Assembly (NCBI RefSeq): GCF_020075705.1 | Contig: NZ_JAIQUM010000030.1 | Location: 1 to 58,659, forward strand | From: Metabacillus rhizolycopersici | GTDB lineage: Bacteria; Bacillota; Bacilli; Bacillales; Bacillaceae | DNA: 58,659 nucleotides | Direction: 5' to 3' | Shown here: positions 9,391-17,557 of the stretch, one piece after another | Layout: every line of letters starts with the position of its first letter | Position numbering within the stretch: position 1 is the first letter of the stretch | Notes under the pieces: generated by a model | The model's input: only the letters and a program-made list of their open reading frames with translations | Databases searched by the model: none | What the model was told of the DNA's origin: nothing | Made by a program: the position numbers and the translations under genes

Positions 9391-10320
9391 ATGTTAATGG
9401 AAATTACAAATGAAGCGAAAACATATACGAAGAGAGGAAAGCCTGCATCTTACATTCCAGAATTAGCCCTTCAATCTGTAGAGCAATTTGCTGCATGTAT
9501 AGTTGATCAAAATGGAAATTACTTTGAGGTTGGGAATATAGAGCCACAATTTACTCTACAAAGTATTTCAAAGGTCATTAATTTTATAGTTGCCTGCGAA
9601 TACCATGGATTACAATTTGTACTGGATAAAGTAGATGTAGAACCCACTGGAGACCCTTTTAATTCGATTATTCGTCTAGAAAGCACTGCGCCGGGAAAAC
9701 CATTTAATCCGATGATTAATGCAGGCGCTATAACTGTTGCTTCAATGTTACCTGGGGAATCAGTGAAGGATCGAATAGATTATGTTGTGGACTTTTTAAA
9801 TCGTATTACAGATAGTCCTCATCAAATAAATGAGGCCGTTTATCGTTCCGAAATTGAAACAACCCATCGGAACCGGGCAATCGCTTATTATTTAAAGGCA
9901 AATGATTATTTGCTTTGTGATGTAGAGGAAGCGGTAGAGACTTATACCCGTTTATGCTCACTCGAGGTTTCGACAAAGGATCTTGCAAAAATAGGGCTTA
10001 TGCTTGCAGGGAATGGCGTGCATCCATTAACAAACGAAAAGTTTATAACACCTAAAACAGCAAAAGTAACTAAAGCTTTAATGACGACTTGTGGACTTTA
10101 TAATGCTTCAGGAAAGTATGCTGCTTCCATTGGTATTCCAATGAAAAGTGGTGTATCAGGCGGTGTTTTATGTACAGTATCGAACGGTAAAGTAGAGCAC
10201 CTTGAAGGAAAATTAGGTATTGGTGTTTATAGTCCGGGAATCGATGATATAGGTAATAGCGTTGCTGGCATGAAATTTATTGAAAAACTTTCGCAGACTT
10301 ATGATTTAAGTATTTTTTAA
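9391..10320 (+). CDS. glsA: Glutaminase
   Basis: This 309-aa enzyme hydrolyses L-glutamine to glutamate and ammonia. Serine-dependent (beta-lactamase-like) glutaminase motifs are intact: FTLQSISKV with the catalytic SxxK, GDPFNSI, FNPMINAGAI, NRAIAYYLKA and KSGVSGGVL. The length is standard. It starts at an ATG after an AGAGG-type site, 67 bp behind the M20 hydrolase, so it is probably in the same operon. It would process glutamine released by the M20 enzyme. Most Bacillales have a chromosomal glutaminase, so this is an extra, mobile copy. Confidence 0.95.
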   Translation: MLMEITNEAKTYTKRGKPASYIPELALQSVEQFAACIVDQNGNYFEVGNIEPQFTLQSISKVINFIVACEYHGLQFVLDKVDVEPTGDPFNSIIRLESTAPGKPFNPMINAGAITVASMLPGESVKDRIDYVVDFLNRITDSPHQINEAVYRSEIETTHRNRAIAYYLKANDYLLCDVEEAVETYTRLCSLEVSTKDLAKIGLMLAGNGVHPLTNEKFITPKTAKVTKALMTTCGLYNASGKYAASIGIPMKSGVSGGVLCTVSNGKVEHLEGKLGIGVYSPGIDDIGNSVAGMKFIEKLSQTYDLSIF

Positions 10321-10359
10321 AAGGTAGAGTAGGATATGATTGTATAAATAGCGGTTATA

Positions 10360-10456
10360 GTTCGTGCGGGGAACCGTAACATAAATAAATGTGAAGGCTA
10401 TCTGGTACTAATATTTAATATTCGTTCTTCAACTATCGGGCGCTTTTCATGAATAA
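10360..10456 (+). repeat. Family 2 and family 1 intergenic motifs
   Basis: GGGGAACCGTAACATAAATA (family 2) is followed 40 bp later by CTTCAACTATCGGGCGC and TGAATAAC (family 1). Both lie between the glutaminase and its terminator. Confidence 0.6.
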
Positions 10457-10459
10457 CTA

Positions 10460-10505
10460 AAGCCTAATTTCTCACTTACAAAACCGAGAAATTAGGCTTT
10501 TTTAT
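10460..10505. terminator. Bidirectional terminator between cargo and resolvase
   Basis: AAGCCTAATTTCTC (10460-10473) pairs perfectly with GAGAAATTAGGCTT (10486-10499), followed by a T run. It lies between convergent glsA and tnpR. Confidence 0.85.
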
Positions 10506-10587
10506 ATTTTAATTTCCCTAATATTGTAAATGTACGGTTTTCCTGACACTATGCCTACTATTAAATAGTTTAAGAATCCGAAGATTT

Positions 10588-11193
10588 TTATTCGGCGAGT
10601 TCCTTTTTTATCCTATAAACAGTTGATCGAGTAATGGCATTCTTTTCTGCGATTTGCTTAATTGGGGTTCCGGATTTTAACATTCTTACGACTTCTTGAT
10701 AGACTAATCGCTTTTGTGGATTCTTTGCATTAGGCGAATAAAGTAACGGACGCCCTTTGTAAACTCCTTTTTCTTTCGCAATTTTTATACCTTGGGCTTG
10801 ACGACGTTTACTTTCTGTCCGTTCCATTTCTGCAACCATTGCCAAAATCTGAACAATCAAATCTTTCATAAATCGGTCCAACAATGGGTTTCCAATCGCT
10901 TCAGCTAAGATAGGCATACTCGTCACGATCAAACCTGCATTTTTATTTTTTAAAGTAGTAACCGTTTCAATAATCTCATTGTAGTTCCTTCCTAGTCGAT
11001 CAATCGCTTCAACCATGAAATAATCTCCTTCACGAACAAAATCAAGAGCTTTTTGGAATTGCTCTCGATTATTTACTGCAGCACCAGATTTCTTCTCTGT
11101 AAATATTTTTTCTGCGCCAAAACTTTTCAAGTTTTCAATTTGCCGTTCCAAATTTTGATCTTCAGTAGAAACTCTAGCATAAGCAACTTTCAT
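10588..11193 (-). CDS. tnpR: Serine resolvase of the Tn552-like element
   Basis: This 201-aa small serine recombinase resolves cointegrates. The N-terminal catalytic domain starts [19 protein letters not shown] with the nucleophilic serine in VSTEDQ; the arginine motif EAIDRLGRN and the E-helix are present. The C-terminal helix-turn-helix ([20 protein letters not shown]) binds res. It is divergent from the transposase, and the 173-bp gap between them holds res. Its length and position match the Tn552 binL/tnpR layout. It is intact. Confidence 0.93.
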   Translation of the reverse strand: MKVAYARVSTEDQNLERQIENLKSFGAEKIFTEKKSGAAVNNREQFQKALDFVREGDYFMVEAIDRLGRNYNEIIETVTTLKNKNAGLIVTSMPILAEAIGNPLLDRFMKDLIVQILAMVAEMERTESKRRQAQGIKIAKEKGVYKGRPLLYSPNAKNPQKRLVYQEVVRMLKSGTPIKQIAEKNAITRSTVYRIKKELAE

Positions 11194-11366
11194 TTCGTAA
11201 TTTTCTCCTTTTGCAAATCCATTTAATAGACACCCTAATCATACACTCAAAACCTAATCTTAACAATAATGCTTGAGTGTTTGTTTAAGGTTTACCCTAA
11301 ATAGACATTGAGTAAAAAATATGAAACAATGGACAGTAATCCAAAAAAAGGAAGTGGTAAAAGACG
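11194..11366. promoter_or_regulatory. res region of the Tn552-like element
   Basis: The gap between divergent tnpR and tnpA contains ACACTCAA (11243-11250) and TTGAGTGT (11273-11280) as inverted arms 22 bp apart, the format of a resolvase crossover subsite, followed by further AT-rich arms. Promoters for both genes must also lie here. Confidence 0.65.
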
Positions 11367-12815
11367 ATGCAAGAAATAAATTCTTTGACTCAATGTACCG
11401 AAATACAACTAGAGGAAGCGCATAGAAAATATTTAATTATTTATCCATACTTACAAAAGTCGGAATCTTTAGAAAAAATTAGTGATGAGGAAAATATTTC
11501 AATTCGCACTTTACGTTATTGGATTCAGAAATATCGAGAACTAGGTTTAAGAGGACTGGTTCGACTGGAGAGAATTGATAAGAGCAAATTGAAAGTTGAG
11601 CTAGCAATCCAAGAACAAGTAAAAAAAATATACTTGTCCAACAAAGGTATTTCACTTACCTCCATTTACCGAAGAACACTAGCTTGGTGTGAAGAAAATG
11701 ATTTACCATCTCCTAGTTACCATCAAGTTCGATCAATTACTAAGACAATTCCTCAAAATATAACGAAGTTAGCTCATGATGGAACAAAAGAATATGCCGA
11801 TGAATTTGATCTTGTCTATTTACGTGAAGCAAATTATCCAAATGAGATTTGGCAAGCTGACCACACAATGCTTGATATTGAAGTATTGAATGAAAAGGGA
11901 AAGCCCGAGCGCCCTTGGCTAACAGTTATCCTTGACGATTACAGTCGAGCAGTTGCTGGATTCTTTATTGACTTTAAGTCACCAGATACCTTGAGAACTG
12001 CTTTAACTCTAAGAAAAGCGATTTGGCGTAAAGAAAATAAAAATTGGCCAATTTGCGGAATTCCTGAAACTTTTTATACAGACCATGGAAGTGACTATAC
12101 GTCTAAGCATATGGAACAAGTTTCTGCAGACATTCACATGAACTTATCATTTTCTAGAGTAGGAGTTCCAAGGGGACGAGGAAAAATTGAACGATTCTTT
12201 CAATCTATTAACACTATGTTTCTTCAGGACCTGCCAGGTTATATCAAAAATAAAAAAACGACCAAACTATTGACCATTTCTGAATTCACCGAGAAATTCA
12301 CTAGTTTTATTTTGAATACTTACCACCATCGTACACATGGAACTACAAAAAAGGAACCCATTAAAATGTGGAATGAATTCGGATTCTTACCGAATATGCC
12401 GAATAGTTTAGATGAGTTGGATTTATTACTGCTGACTCCAGCAAAACCAAGAAAAGTTCATTCTGATGGCATACACTTTATGGGGCTAAAATATATGCAT
12501 ACAAATCTTTCAGCCTTTGTTGGTGAAAATATGGTGATAAGATATGACCCAAGAGACATTGCAGAAATACGAGTTTTCTTCAACGGTGAATTTTTATGTA
12601 CTGCGATTTCATCGTCAATAGATGGTTATTCAATTGGTCTAAAAGAAATTGAAGCAGCACGAAATAAACAAAAGCGTAAATTGAAGAAACAAGTAATCCA
12701 CACAAAATCCGTTGTTGAAAGTTTAAAAGCTGAAAAAGATGCTGAATATCCAAGATCCGTTGCAGAAAATTCACCGAAAAAGACGAATTTGAAGAGGTAT
12801 TATCATGAGGAATAA
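11367..12815 (+). CDS. tnpA: Tn552-type DDE transposase (p480-like)
   Basis: The 482-aa protein is close to the 480 aa of Tn552 p480. N-terminal helix-turn-helix repeats bind the ends (LEKISDEENISIRTLRYWI). The retroviral-integrase-like catalytic core shows the triad as WQADHTML (D), FYTDHGSDYTS (D) and GRGKIERFFQ (E). A beta-barrel and basic tail follow. It acts with the ATPase encoded immediately downstream (11-bp overlap). The family is related to Mu A and TniA. No disruption is seen. Confidence 0.93.
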   Translation: MQEINSLTQCTEIQLEEAHRKYLIIYPYLQKSESLEKISDEENISIRTLRYWIQKYRELGLRGLVRLERIDKSKLKVELAIQEQVKKIYLSNKGISLTSIYRRTLAWCEENDLPSPSYHQVRSITKTIPQNITKLAHDGTKEYADEFDLVYLREANYPNEIWQADHTMLDIEVLNEKGKPERPWLTVILDDYSRAVAGFFIDFKSPDTLRTALTLRKAIWRKENKNWPICGIPETFYTDHGSDYTSKHMEQVSADIHMNLSFSRVGVPRGRGKIERFFQSINTMFLQDLPGYIKNKKTTKLLTISEFTEKFTSFILNTYHHRTHGTTKKEPIKMWNEFGFLPNMPNSLDELDLLLLTPAKPRKVHSDGIHFMGLKYMHTNLSAFVGENMVIRYDPRDIAEIRVFFNGEFLCTAISSSIDGYSIGLKEIEAARNKQKRKLKKQVIHTKSVVESLKAEKDAEYPRSVAENSPKKTNLKRYYHEE

Positions 12816-13641
12816 TCCTGTATTTATTGAAACAAAAGAATATAAGCGCTTTGCTGAATTCTGTGATTCTTGTGCAAAGTACAAGTATATTGGAATTTGT
12901 CAGGGTCCCCCAGGCGTTGGAAAAACCATTTCAGCAAGACATTATGCAAACTGGGATTATGTATATGAAAAAATCACGGAAAGCAAGGCTTTTGCGGATC
13001 AAGGCCAAAATATTGAAGATGATAGGATATTAACCTGTCATACTATCTTCTATACAGCGCCTGTAATGCGACCATCCCAAATCTATGTTCAAATAAATAA
13101 GTTAGCAGAGTATCTTCAATATGGAAAAGATGGATATGTCGCTAAAAGAGATAACCTTGAAAATGATTGGATAAAATCATTTAAAAAAGGAAGGAGATAT
13201 GAAGCTGTTAACTTACTTATAGTTGATGAAGTTGATCGTTTAAAGCTTCAAACTTTAGAAATTATACGTGATATTTATGATCAACATAGCATTGGCATGG
13301 TTCTTATTGGCATGCCAGGAATCGAAAAACGTTTATCACGTTACCCTCAGTTATACTCAAGAGTTGGATTCATTCATGAATTCAAAAAGTTAACCCCGAC
13401 TGAAATGAAGTATATTTTAGAATTCAAATGGCAAGAGTTGGGGACGTCTATAAAATATGAATCTTTTTCTGATTATGAAGCATTTAATACTATCATCAAA
13501 ATCACTGGAGGAAACTTTAGATTAATTCAACGTTTATTTTCACAAATTGAACGAATTATGGAGATCAATAGACTAGAAAAAATAACAACAGAAGTAATAG
13601 AAACAGCACGGGACATTTTAGTCATTGGATCGAACGATTAA
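12805..13641 (+). CDS. Transposition ATPase (p271/TniB-like)
   Basis: This 278-aa AAA+ ATPase has Walker A GPPGVGKT (about 33-40) and Walker B LLIVDEVDRL (about 138-147). Family members select target DNA and stimulate the DDE transposase. It overlaps tnpA by 11 bp. The right terminal repeat begins 4 bp after its stop, so nothing else lies between it and the end of the element. Its Tn552 counterpart is p271, of near-identical length. Confidence 0.92.
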   Translation: MRNNPVFIETKEYKRFAEFCDSCAKYKYIGICQGPPGVGKTISARHYANWDYVYEKITESKAFADQGQNIEDDRILTCHTIFYTAPVMRPSQIYVQINKLAEYLQYGKDGYVAKRDNLENDWIKSFKKGRRYEAVNLLIVDEVDRLKLQTLEIIRDIYDQHSIGMVLIGMPGIEKRLSRYPQLYSRVGFIHEFKKLTPTEMKYILEFKWQELGTSIKYESFSDYEAFNTIIKITGGNFRLIQRLFSQIERIMEINRLEKITTEVIETARDILVIGSND

Positions 13642-13644
13642 GCA

Positions 13645-13730
13645 AAATGGGTAGTCAGTACAAAATTTGACTACCCATTTTTAGTGCAATTTAGTGTTTA
13701 AAAAGTGTGCAATTTATCTCTTAAAGTCAC
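13645..13730. repeat. Right terminal inverted repeat (86 bp)
   Basis: This is the reverse complement of the left repeat with about four differences. It contains an internal ATGGGTAGTCA/TGACTACCCAT hairpin directly after the ATPase stop, likely doubling as that operon's terminator. Confidence 0.9.
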
Positions 13731-13795
13731 AGTCCATAATCATATATAATTTTATAGACGTTCATAAAAAGTAATATACTTTTTTGGACGTTTTT
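13731..13795. promoter_or_regulatory. Right target duplication and remaining res half
   Basis: AGTCCATAAT (13731-13740) is the second copy of the target duplication. It is followed by arms GACGTTCATAAAAAG and CTTTTTTGGACGT (about 13757-13794), a resolvase subsite for the gene at 13828. Confidence 0.65.
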
Positions 13796-13827
13796 TTTAT
13801 ATAAAGTACTTTTAAAGGGTGAGAGTT

Positions 13828-14451
13828 TTGAAGAAACGTTTCGGTTATGTAAGGATTTCCAGTAAAGACCAAAATGAAGCAAGGCAGATAAAAAACATGT
13901 TAGATGCAGAAGTTAATGAGAGAGATATTTACATAGATAAGCAAAGTGGGAAAAATTTTGATCGACCTCAATACCAAGCTTTAAAAGATCCTAGTCGTTT
14001 AAGGGAAGGGGATACGATTGTGTTTGATTCCATTACTCGAATGGGACGTAGTATGGATGATACCTTAAAAGAATATAGATGGTTTGTTGATAATGGCATC
14101 AACTTAGAATTTATAAAGGAACCTATGATTAACACAAATAGTGAAAGTGATGATGTAATATTAAAAGCAATCCAGCAAGCTGTACTTGTAATCCTTACTG
14201 CATTTTCAGAAAAGGAACGTTCTGATATTCGTGTGCGACAAGCTGAAGGAATTGAAGAAGCAAAGAAGAAAGGAACAAAATTTGGACGACCTTTAAAAAC
14301 CCTTCCCGAAGAATGGGATGAACTTTATCTTCAATGGAAAAATGGTCAAATAAAGGCTATAGAATTTATGGATTTTGTTGGGATGAAAAAGTCAACTTTT
14401 TATAAAAAAGTAAATGAATACGAACTACTTAATCCCAAACGTTCTTCTTAA
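13828..14451 (+). CDS. Serine resolvase, resident gene upstream-interrupted by the transposon
   Basis: This 207-aa small serine recombinase has a catalytic N-terminus (KKRFGYVRISSKDQNEARQI, serine in RISSKDQ), IDKQSGKNFDRPQY and DSITRMGRS. Its C-terminal helix-turn-helix is IEFMDFVGMKKSTFYKKV. I prefer the TTG at 13828, which follows AAAGGGTGAGAG; a GTG at 13819 is also in frame. It is closer to the Tn3-element resolvase at 36301 than to the Tn552 one. No transposase of its own is nearby, so it is an orphan, perhaps from a lost transposon or plasmid. Its promoter/res region was split by the Tn552-like insertion. Confidence 0.88.
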   Translation: MKKRFGYVRISSKDQNEARQIKNMLDAEVNERDIYIDKQSGKNFDRPQYQALKDPSRLREGDTIVFDSITRMGRSMDDTLKEYRWFVDNGINLEFIKEPMINTNSESDDVILKAIQQAVLVILTAFSEKERSDIRVRQAEGIEEAKKKGTKFGRPLKTLPEEWDELYLQWKNGQIKAIEFMDFVGMKKSTFYKKVNEYELLNPKRSS

Positions 14452-14715
14452 ACAAGTTTAATTTTATTGTATGCAAACCAGCCTGAAGACTTTTCGCAGG
14501 GTTAACCCTGCTTTTTACCTTTAGGTTAAGATTAGGACCTTCTGAGTTTTGAATCGAATGAGGAATTATAAGGCTTTATAGTTTTTTATTTTGTTGTAGA
14601 GCGATTCTCAAGCATGCTTTTTTGGGAAATCTCTCTTTTTTATGTAATTCACATGAAATTTTTGAAGAAAAAGTTATTTTTCGATTTTAGCTTATGATGC
14701 TTTTGTTATACTGAT

Positions 14716-14744
14716 CTTCCGATCGGGCCATTATCTTGAATAAC
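14716..14744 (+). repeat. Family 1 motif
   Basis: CTTCCGATCGGGCCA followed by CTTGAATAAC. It overlaps the candidate TTG start of the next gene. The 14452-14715 gap has no gene; around 14517-14553 it holds GTTAAGATTAGG, resembling the Tn552 res arms. Confidence 0.65.
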
Positions 14745-15404
14745 AGGCAATATGAAAACCGGATATTTATGCTAAGATATAGGGAAGATTGTAAAAAATA
14801 TGAGAGAGTGAAAAACTTGAAACGTAATCGACTTTTATACTTGGCGTTAGCAAGTAGTATATTGGTTATTTTAATTGCATTTTTTCAATGGTATTTGATT
14901 GATATAATAACTGAATTTTTAATGCTGCCTATTTGGTTGGTGATATTTGGATTTTTTATTTTCATTACAGTAAAGACCATTATCAATTTATATAAAAATA
15001 AGGATTGGAAGCCATTCACCATCCAGTTATTAACTATCTTATTGTGGCTGTTCTTTCCTTTTACTCAAGTTATGTTAGATTTGGACTTCAAATTAAATAA
15101 ATCAGAAAGAGAAGAAGTAGTTGAAATGGTGAAAAACGGTACTTTGAAACCTAATGTTTCATACGATTCATCACTCATCCAATTACCCGAAAAATACGAC
15201 CAATTATCTAAGGGTGGTGGAGAAATTGTTATTGAAAAAAACGGTGATTTGGTTTTGTTCTTCACATACCGCGGAATATTAGACAATTTCTCTGGGTTCG
15301 TATACTCACCTAATGATAAAAAGCCAAATCAAAGTGATTTTGATGGAGATTTTAAACAAATAGAAAAGTTAAATGAAAACTGGTACTTTGTGGGTTCTTA
15401 TTAA
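14736..15404 (+). CDS. Membrane protein of unknown function
   Basis: This protein of up to 222 aa is not assigned to a family. Two hydrophobic segments (about 35-60, YLALASSILVILIAFFQWYL, and 65-85, LPIWLVIFGFFIFITV) are followed by a third (about 97-115). A C-terminal soluble part ends GSY. The start is uncertain: the TTG at 14736 has no good ribosome site and overlaps the family 1 motif; the ATG at 14770 or the TTG at 14817 (behind GAGAGAGTG) are alternatives. It is the first of a run of single + strand genes separated by the repeat motif. The next repeat starts 2 bp after its stop. Confidence 0.7.
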   Translation: MNNRQYENRIFMLRYREDCKKYERVKNLKRNRLLYLALASSILVILIAFFQWYLIDIITEFLMLPIWLVIFGFFIFITVKTIINLYKNKDWKPFTIQLLTILLWLFFPFTQVMLDLDFKLNKSEREEVVEMVKNGTLKPNVSYDSSLIQLPEKYDQLSKGGGEIVIEKNGDLVLFFTYRGILDNFSGFVYSPNDKKPNQSDFDGDFKQIEKLNENWYFVGSY

Positions 15405-15405
15405 G

Positions 15406-15442
15406 CTTTCGGGCGCTTTTCTTAAATAAGAAGGCGTCTTTT
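15406..15442 (+). terminator. Family 1 motif forming a terminator hairpin
   Basis: TTTCGGGCGCTTTTCTTAAA continues to TAAGAAGGCGTCTTTTTG: GCGC..TTCTT pairs with AAGAA..GCG and a T run follows. The motif core is the 5' arm. A second partial motif (ACGGGATTCTTGAACAAC) lies at 15451-15468, and ACGGGTGCAAGAGTTGAAG at 15530-15548. Confidence 0.7.
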
Positions 15443-15638
15443 TGTATTGTACGGGATTCTTGAACAACAATTATTAGGGATTGGATTTATATTAAGGTGT
15501 AGAAGAAATTGTGAAGCATTGTACTTAAACGGGTGCAAGAGTTGAAGAAGAAAATGGGTTGCTACGGCAGCCTTTTTTCTTCTTCAACTAAAGTGGTGTA
15601 AACGCTCATTAGAAGTGAACAGTCTTTGCTTAATAAGC

Positions 15639-15814
15639 GTGAACACTTTTTTCCAGGAAAGACGTGCACTTTACTTGGAGAGGCGGGCATGATAGCCTAT
15701 TCTGGCTGAGCCAGATCCTTTGGGGTAATGTGGCTTCTTGGCTACTAATCTTGCGCGTAGAGGCTCCAAGTAAAGTGACAATATGCTCGTTCTAATTTCC
15801 AGTAGAGTGTTCAC
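15639..15814. repeat. MITE-like or structured nested inverted repeat
   Basis: The outer arms GTGAACACT (15639-15647) and AGTGTTCAC (15806-15814) enclose a perfect 14-bp inverted repeat, CACTTTACTTGGAG (15667-15680) and CTCCAAGTAAAGTG (15764-15777). The centre carries GGCTGAGCC and other short stems. There is no open frame. It could be a miniature element or an RNA. Confidence 0.55.
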
Positions 15815-15938
15815 TTAAAGTTAGCGAAAGTGTTCAAATGTATCAATCGCTTACAAGTGGTTAATTGAAGGAGGATTGAAACATTATTGAATTGGAAAAC
15901 GTATAGAAAAGTGAAATTATAAGAAGGAATTGAGAAAA

Positions 15939-16214
15939 ATGGATGCTTTGGTTGTTGGATTGTTGTTTTTAATTCCAGGGTTAATCTTTTTCATATTAGT
16001 CTTGTTAAAATACACGGAAGAGGAGCATTGGAAGGAAATTAAGAAGTGGAAGTGGATAAGAAATGATACCTATGCTTCTTGGGAAGAACAAGATATGATT
16101 CTTTTTCACAAAATAGCAAGTAAATCCTACATTATTGCGAAAATCATCCTTATACTATCATCACTTATTCCAGTTGTAATCGGTGCTTTCGCTGTATGGG
16201 TTTATTTTTCTTAG
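15939..16214 (+). CDS. Small two-helix membrane protein, unknown
   Basis: The 91-aa protein has an N-terminal hydrophobic helix (LVVGLLFLIPGLIFFILVLL), a charged middle (EEEHWKEIKKWKW) and a C-terminal helix (IAKIILILSSLIPVVIGAFA). The ATG at 15939 follows AAGGAATTGAG; an in-frame TTG lies 9 bp upstream. It is not recognised. It lies in the single-gene array, and a degenerate family 1 motif (GAGCTAACGAAGGCAG) follows at about 16232. Confidence 0.55.
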   Translation: MDALVVGLLFLIPGLIFFILVLLKYTEEEHWKEIKKWKWIRNDTYASWEEQDMILFHKIASKSYIIAKIILILSSLIPVVIGAFAVWVYFS

Positions 16215-16311
16215 ATTGATTCCTTGCTTGTTGAGCTAACGAAGGCAGTTTAGTTAATTATCCTGAAAATATGGTGGTGTATAATAAAATTTAGTTGAGG
16301 GGGAGATTGAT

Positions 16312-16476
16312 ATAAATAAAAAGCTAAGTTTAAGCATTTCATTAAGTATCATTATTCTAACTGGGGTCTTTTTGTTGAGTTTTATAGATAATTTAAATGT
16401 TTCAAGAATCCTTGTGATATTAGGAATTGTTAACTTATTTTTTACTTTAAATATATTAAACAAAAATAAAAATTAA
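16312..16476 (+). pseudogene. Short membrane ORF with a non-standard start
   Basis: An open frame of 54 codons (LSLSISLSIIILTGVFLLSF, then a second hydrophobic helix) follows a strong GAGGGGGAG site. The properly spaced codon is ATA, not ATG/GTG/TTG, with ATT two codons earlier. Either the start codon has been lost by point mutation or a rare start is used. It is typical of the small two-helix proteins in this array. Confidence 0.35.
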
Positions 16477-16630
16477 CCGTTATAAAATGTATTCCTTCAA
16501 CAAGAGGCGGTTTTCTTATTGAGCTAACGGGTGCAAGAGTTGAAGAAACATTACGATCAGTTACGACAGATCATTCTCAATATTAGGAGCTGTATAGTAA
16601 GAAAAGACATAATAATTAAAAGGAGAAAAA

Positions 16631-17269
16631 ATGAATTGGTTATCATTTGTATATGCGATGATTTTTGGATTAGTAATTTCCTTTATAGGGGGCTTTTTAG
16701 ACTTTCCTGAACCTCTTGTTTCCTTTTTTGTCATTATCATTATTGCGTACTTCCTTATATATCCGATATTCCGATTATATTGGGGAATAGGTGATGTAAA
16801 AAAAATAGAACAACTTCTTTTAAAAAATAAAAAGAATCCTTTTTATAGATTTTATTATGGAATTGCTAATGGAATTGAAAAAGATGTAGACGAGTCCTTT
16901 AGAAAAATCAATCAAGGTTTTCATCTGACTAGTGTAAAAAAGCAGCACCAATTAATTCATGCTTATTTTCACGAACGACCAGAAGAAATGGAAAAGATCT
17001 TAAACAACATGAGAAAGTCAGCTTTTACTCTTTATTACCAAGCAGCCCGTTCGATTTTGATTAATGACTTTGAAGGTGCTCGGTCATATATTAAACAAAA
17101 TCCGAAAATGTGGATGCAGGAAGCATTAACAACAGAACTTTTGGTTAAAGAGAATCGGAAAGAAGATGCATTTAGTCATGCACGCAACGCTCTTTCGAAA
17201 ACAAAGGGAATACAGCGATATGTTTTATTACGTAGTTGGGAAAGAGAATGGGGTATGACTTTAAAGTAA
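16631..17269 (+). CDS. Membrane-anchored helical-repeat protein, unknown
   Basis: The 212-aa protein has two N-terminal membrane helices (FVYAMIFGLVISFIGGFL, and FFVIIIIAYFLIYPIF). The helical cytoplasmic region (about 60-205) has a TPR-like alternation of short amphipathic helices (GIANGIEKDVDESFRK, AARSILINDFEGARSYI, ENRKEDAFSHARNAL). AAAAGGAGAAAAA precedes the ATG. It is preceded by ACGGGTGCAAGAGTTGAAG (16527-16545) and followed by a family 1 hairpin at 17426. No function can be assigned. Confidence 0.7.
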   Translation: MNWLSFVYAMIFGLVISFIGGFLDFPEPLVSFFVIIIIAYFLIYPIFRLYWGIGDVKKIEQLLLKNKKNPFYRFYYGIANGIEKDVDESFRKINQGFHLTSVKKQHQLIHAYFHERPEEMEKILNNMRKSAFTLYYQAARSILINDFEGARSYIKQNPKMWMQEALTTELLVKENRKEDAFSHARNALSKTKGIQRYVLLRSWEREWGMTLK

Positions 17270-17425
17270 GGGCAAATTCAAGAGATAAAATGAAATAAAT
17301 ACGAATAGTTTTTTACTTAATTGGTGATATATTCGATAATCATTTTAATTAATTATTAGAAATTCCTTATTGTATTAAAGGGGAGCTTTAGTAAAATTAC
17401 TGAGAAGTTATTTTTGCATTTTCAA

Positions 17426-17472
17426 TATTCCGCAATCGGGCGCTATTCCAGAGGAATTGGCGCTCCTTTTCC
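17426..17472 (+). terminator. Family 1 motif with terminator hairpin
   Basis: CGCAATCGGGCGCTATTCC pairs through GGGCGC..TTCC with GGAA..GGCGCTCC, followed by TTTT. It is the third gene-end hairpin built on the same core. Confidence 0.65.
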
Positions 17473-17557
17473 GTTTTAGGGACAGATTGTTTAATAAGGA
17501 TTATTAGTATCTAGGTAAAAAAAAGAAAAAACCACTAATAATACGTGGTTTAATTCA

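Larger units (their letters stand above)
4738..13730. mobile_element. Complete Tn552-like transposon with a metabolic cargo
   Basis: This 8993-bp element is bounded by 86-bp inverted repeats and flanked by a 10-bp direct repeat. Its layout is cargo (regulator, MFS, M20 hydrolase, glutaminase), resolvase (-), res region, DDE transposase (482 aa), AAA ATPase (278 aa). The last four match the Tn552 arrangement (p480, p271, resolvase). Where Tn552 carries beta-lactamase genes, this one carries a small-molecule uptake and hydrolysis operon. All transposition genes look intact and the ends are well preserved, so it may still be active. It is inserted in the res site of another resolvase gene, as expected for this family. 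Confidence 0.9.

Noticed and set aside
11367..13641. CRISPR-associated (Tn7-like) transposon from the DDE plus AAA gene pair
   Set aside because: No tnsA/tniQ, no Cas genes and no CRISPR. Sizes, resolvase and ends fit Tn552 instead.
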